Positions 63,431 to 64,000 of a DNA stretch of 64,000 nucleotides are shown piece after piece; the first letter of the stretch is position 1, and each line of letters starts with the position of its first letter. The stretch comes from Gammaproteobacteria bacterium MFB021 (GTDB lineage: Bacteria; Pseudomonadota; Gammaproteobacteria; Pseudomonadales; Halomonadaceae). The translations under genes were made by a program, and so were the position numbers. The notes below the pieces were generated by a model that had not been told where the DNA came from, searched no databases, and saw only the letters and a list, made by a program, of their open reading frames with translations. The stretch spans positions 173,984 to 237,983 of the forward strand of contig JNVT01000051.1 of the NCBI GenBank assembly GCA_000737985.1, written 5' to 3'.

Positions 63431-64000
63431 GGTCGCTGCAGGCGGAGCTGGCCCAGGAAGGCCATGGGGTATCGCTGGTCAAGCTTTGTCGGTGGCTGGG
63501 GCTTCCCCGCCGGACGTTGTATTACCGACCCAAGCCGCGGCACCGCATGATCAATGTCGAGCTGGCCAGCAGGGTGAAGTTGGCTTTAGAGCGGTTTCCC
63601 ACCTATGGCTACCGCCGTTTGGCGTGTGTTCTGGGCGAAAACCGCAAGCCCATCCAGCGTATGCTGCAGCTCAAGGGCTGGCAGGTGCGCAAGCGGCCTC
63701 AAGGCTTTCGTCCTCGTGCCAAGAGCCTGCCGTCTGTCGCCTCGAGGCCTGATGAGCGATGGGCCACCGATCTTACCCATGTGTGGTGCGGTAAGGATCG
63801 TCGAGCCAGCCTGGCCGTGATCATCGACTGTTGCACACGCGAGATTCTCGGCTGGCGATTATCGGACAACGGCAGCAGCAAGACCGCCGAGGCCGCACTG
63901 GAAGAAGCGCCGACTGTTGCACACGCGAGATTCTCGGCTGGCGATTATCGGACAACGGCAGCAGCAAGACCGCCGAGGCCGCACTGGAAGAAGCGCTGGT
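63394..64000 (+). pseudogene. IS3-family transposase OrfB, disrupted and cut by the window edge
   Basis: Read in the -1 frame, the sequence encodes an rve integrase-type transposase: VSLVKLCRWLGLPRRTLYYRPKPR, YGYRRLACVLGENRKPIQRMLQLKGW, the first catalytic Asp in WATDLTHVW and IIDCCTREILGWRLSDNGSS. From 63911 an exact 86-bp repeat of 63825-63910 starts; 86 is not a multiple of 3, so the frame is lost before the second Asp and the Glu would be reached. The gene has no good own start and depends on the frameshift. It is broken here unless the repeat is an assembly error. Confidence 0.8.
63825..63996. repeat. Perfect 86-bp tandem duplication in orfB
   Basis: Bases 63825-63910 and 63911-63996 are identical. 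The junction lies between GAAGAAGCGC and CGACTGTTGC. It lies a few bases from the window end, so either a real duplication or a contig-joining artefact is possible. Confidence 0.9.

Larger units (their letters stand above)
63063..64000 (+). mobile_element. IS3-family insertion sequence, left part
   Basis: The element is recognised by overlapping orfA/orfB genes joined by a -1 frameshift site and a DDE integrase-type orfB. The left end probably begins with TGAAGTGACCCCC at 63063, 25 bases after the last cluster gene. A small hairpin (63082-63088 with 63097-63103) precedes orfA. GC-rich codons differ sharply from the AT-rich cluster beside it. The right end, its inverted repeat and the target duplication lie beyond the window. 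Confidence 0.8.

Noticed and set aside
1..64000. CRISPR arrays, tRNA or rRNA genes, prophage modules
   Set aside because: No regularly spaced repeats, no cloverleaf with CCA-type ends and no phage structural genes were seen on reading.

Overview
The window is a high-GC chromosomal segment of a motile gammaproteobacterium. The clpP-clpX-lon-hupB-ppiD order, an FlhDC-type flagellar master regulator, a CheZ-containing chemotaxis set and the PqiABC proteins fit the Halomonadaceae (Halomonas or Salinicola type). That placement is inferred from gene content and protein character, not from any search. No tRNA, rRNA or CRISPR array was seen.

Layout. (1) 1-7263: protein quality control and nucleoid genes clpP, clpX, lon, hupB and ppiD, with clear terminators and a heat-shock-like promoter before lon. 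(2) 7392-13414: an MDR-family NADP oxidoreductase, then a leftward, mostly overlapping operon: CBS-domain protein, asparaginase, queC, queE, an enlarged QueD-like protein and a YkgJ-type cysteine-cluster protein. A leftward gene of unknown function (12914-13414) lies beyond it. (3) 13570-36117: a large flagellar and chemotaxis block, fliD-fliS-fliT-fliK-flhX, flhDC, motAB-cheA-cheW, two chemoreceptors, cheR-cheB, cheY-cheZ, flhB-flhA-flhE and fliA. It encodes regulators (FlhDC, sigma-28), export gate, cap, motor stator and the chemosensory pathway; flagellin, hook, rod and basal-body ring genes lie elsewhere. Six good sigma-28 promoters and FlhDC-box-like sequences before flhB and fliA outline the cascade.

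(4) 36164-47323: the envelope operon pqiA-pqiB-pqiC (leftward), a CaCA-family cation antiporter, and a four-gene cytochrome bd operon whose oxidase has a short, CIO-type Q-loop, followed by the CydD/CydC exporter. (5) 47351-52042: a glutaryl-CoA dehydrogenase and CoA-transferase pair, a GntR-family regulator and an AGE-family sugar isomerase; the same 11-bp motif lies before the dehydrogenase and before the regulator. (6) 52047-57122: a SulP transporter, a lipoprotein esterase, a FlaG-like protein and two divergent bactofilins.

(7) 57463-63038: a translationally coupled surface-polysaccharide or protein-glycosylation cluster: sugar aminotransferase, WbqC-family protein, ATP-grasp enzyme, NAD-dependent epimerase and a protein with a sialyltransferase (GT29)-like motif. 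Base composition falls sharply inside the aminotransferase gene and stays low to the end of the cluster, which indicates acquisition by recombination. (8) 63063-64000: the left part of an IS3-family element whose second reading frame is broken by an exact 86-bp tandem duplication close to the window edge.
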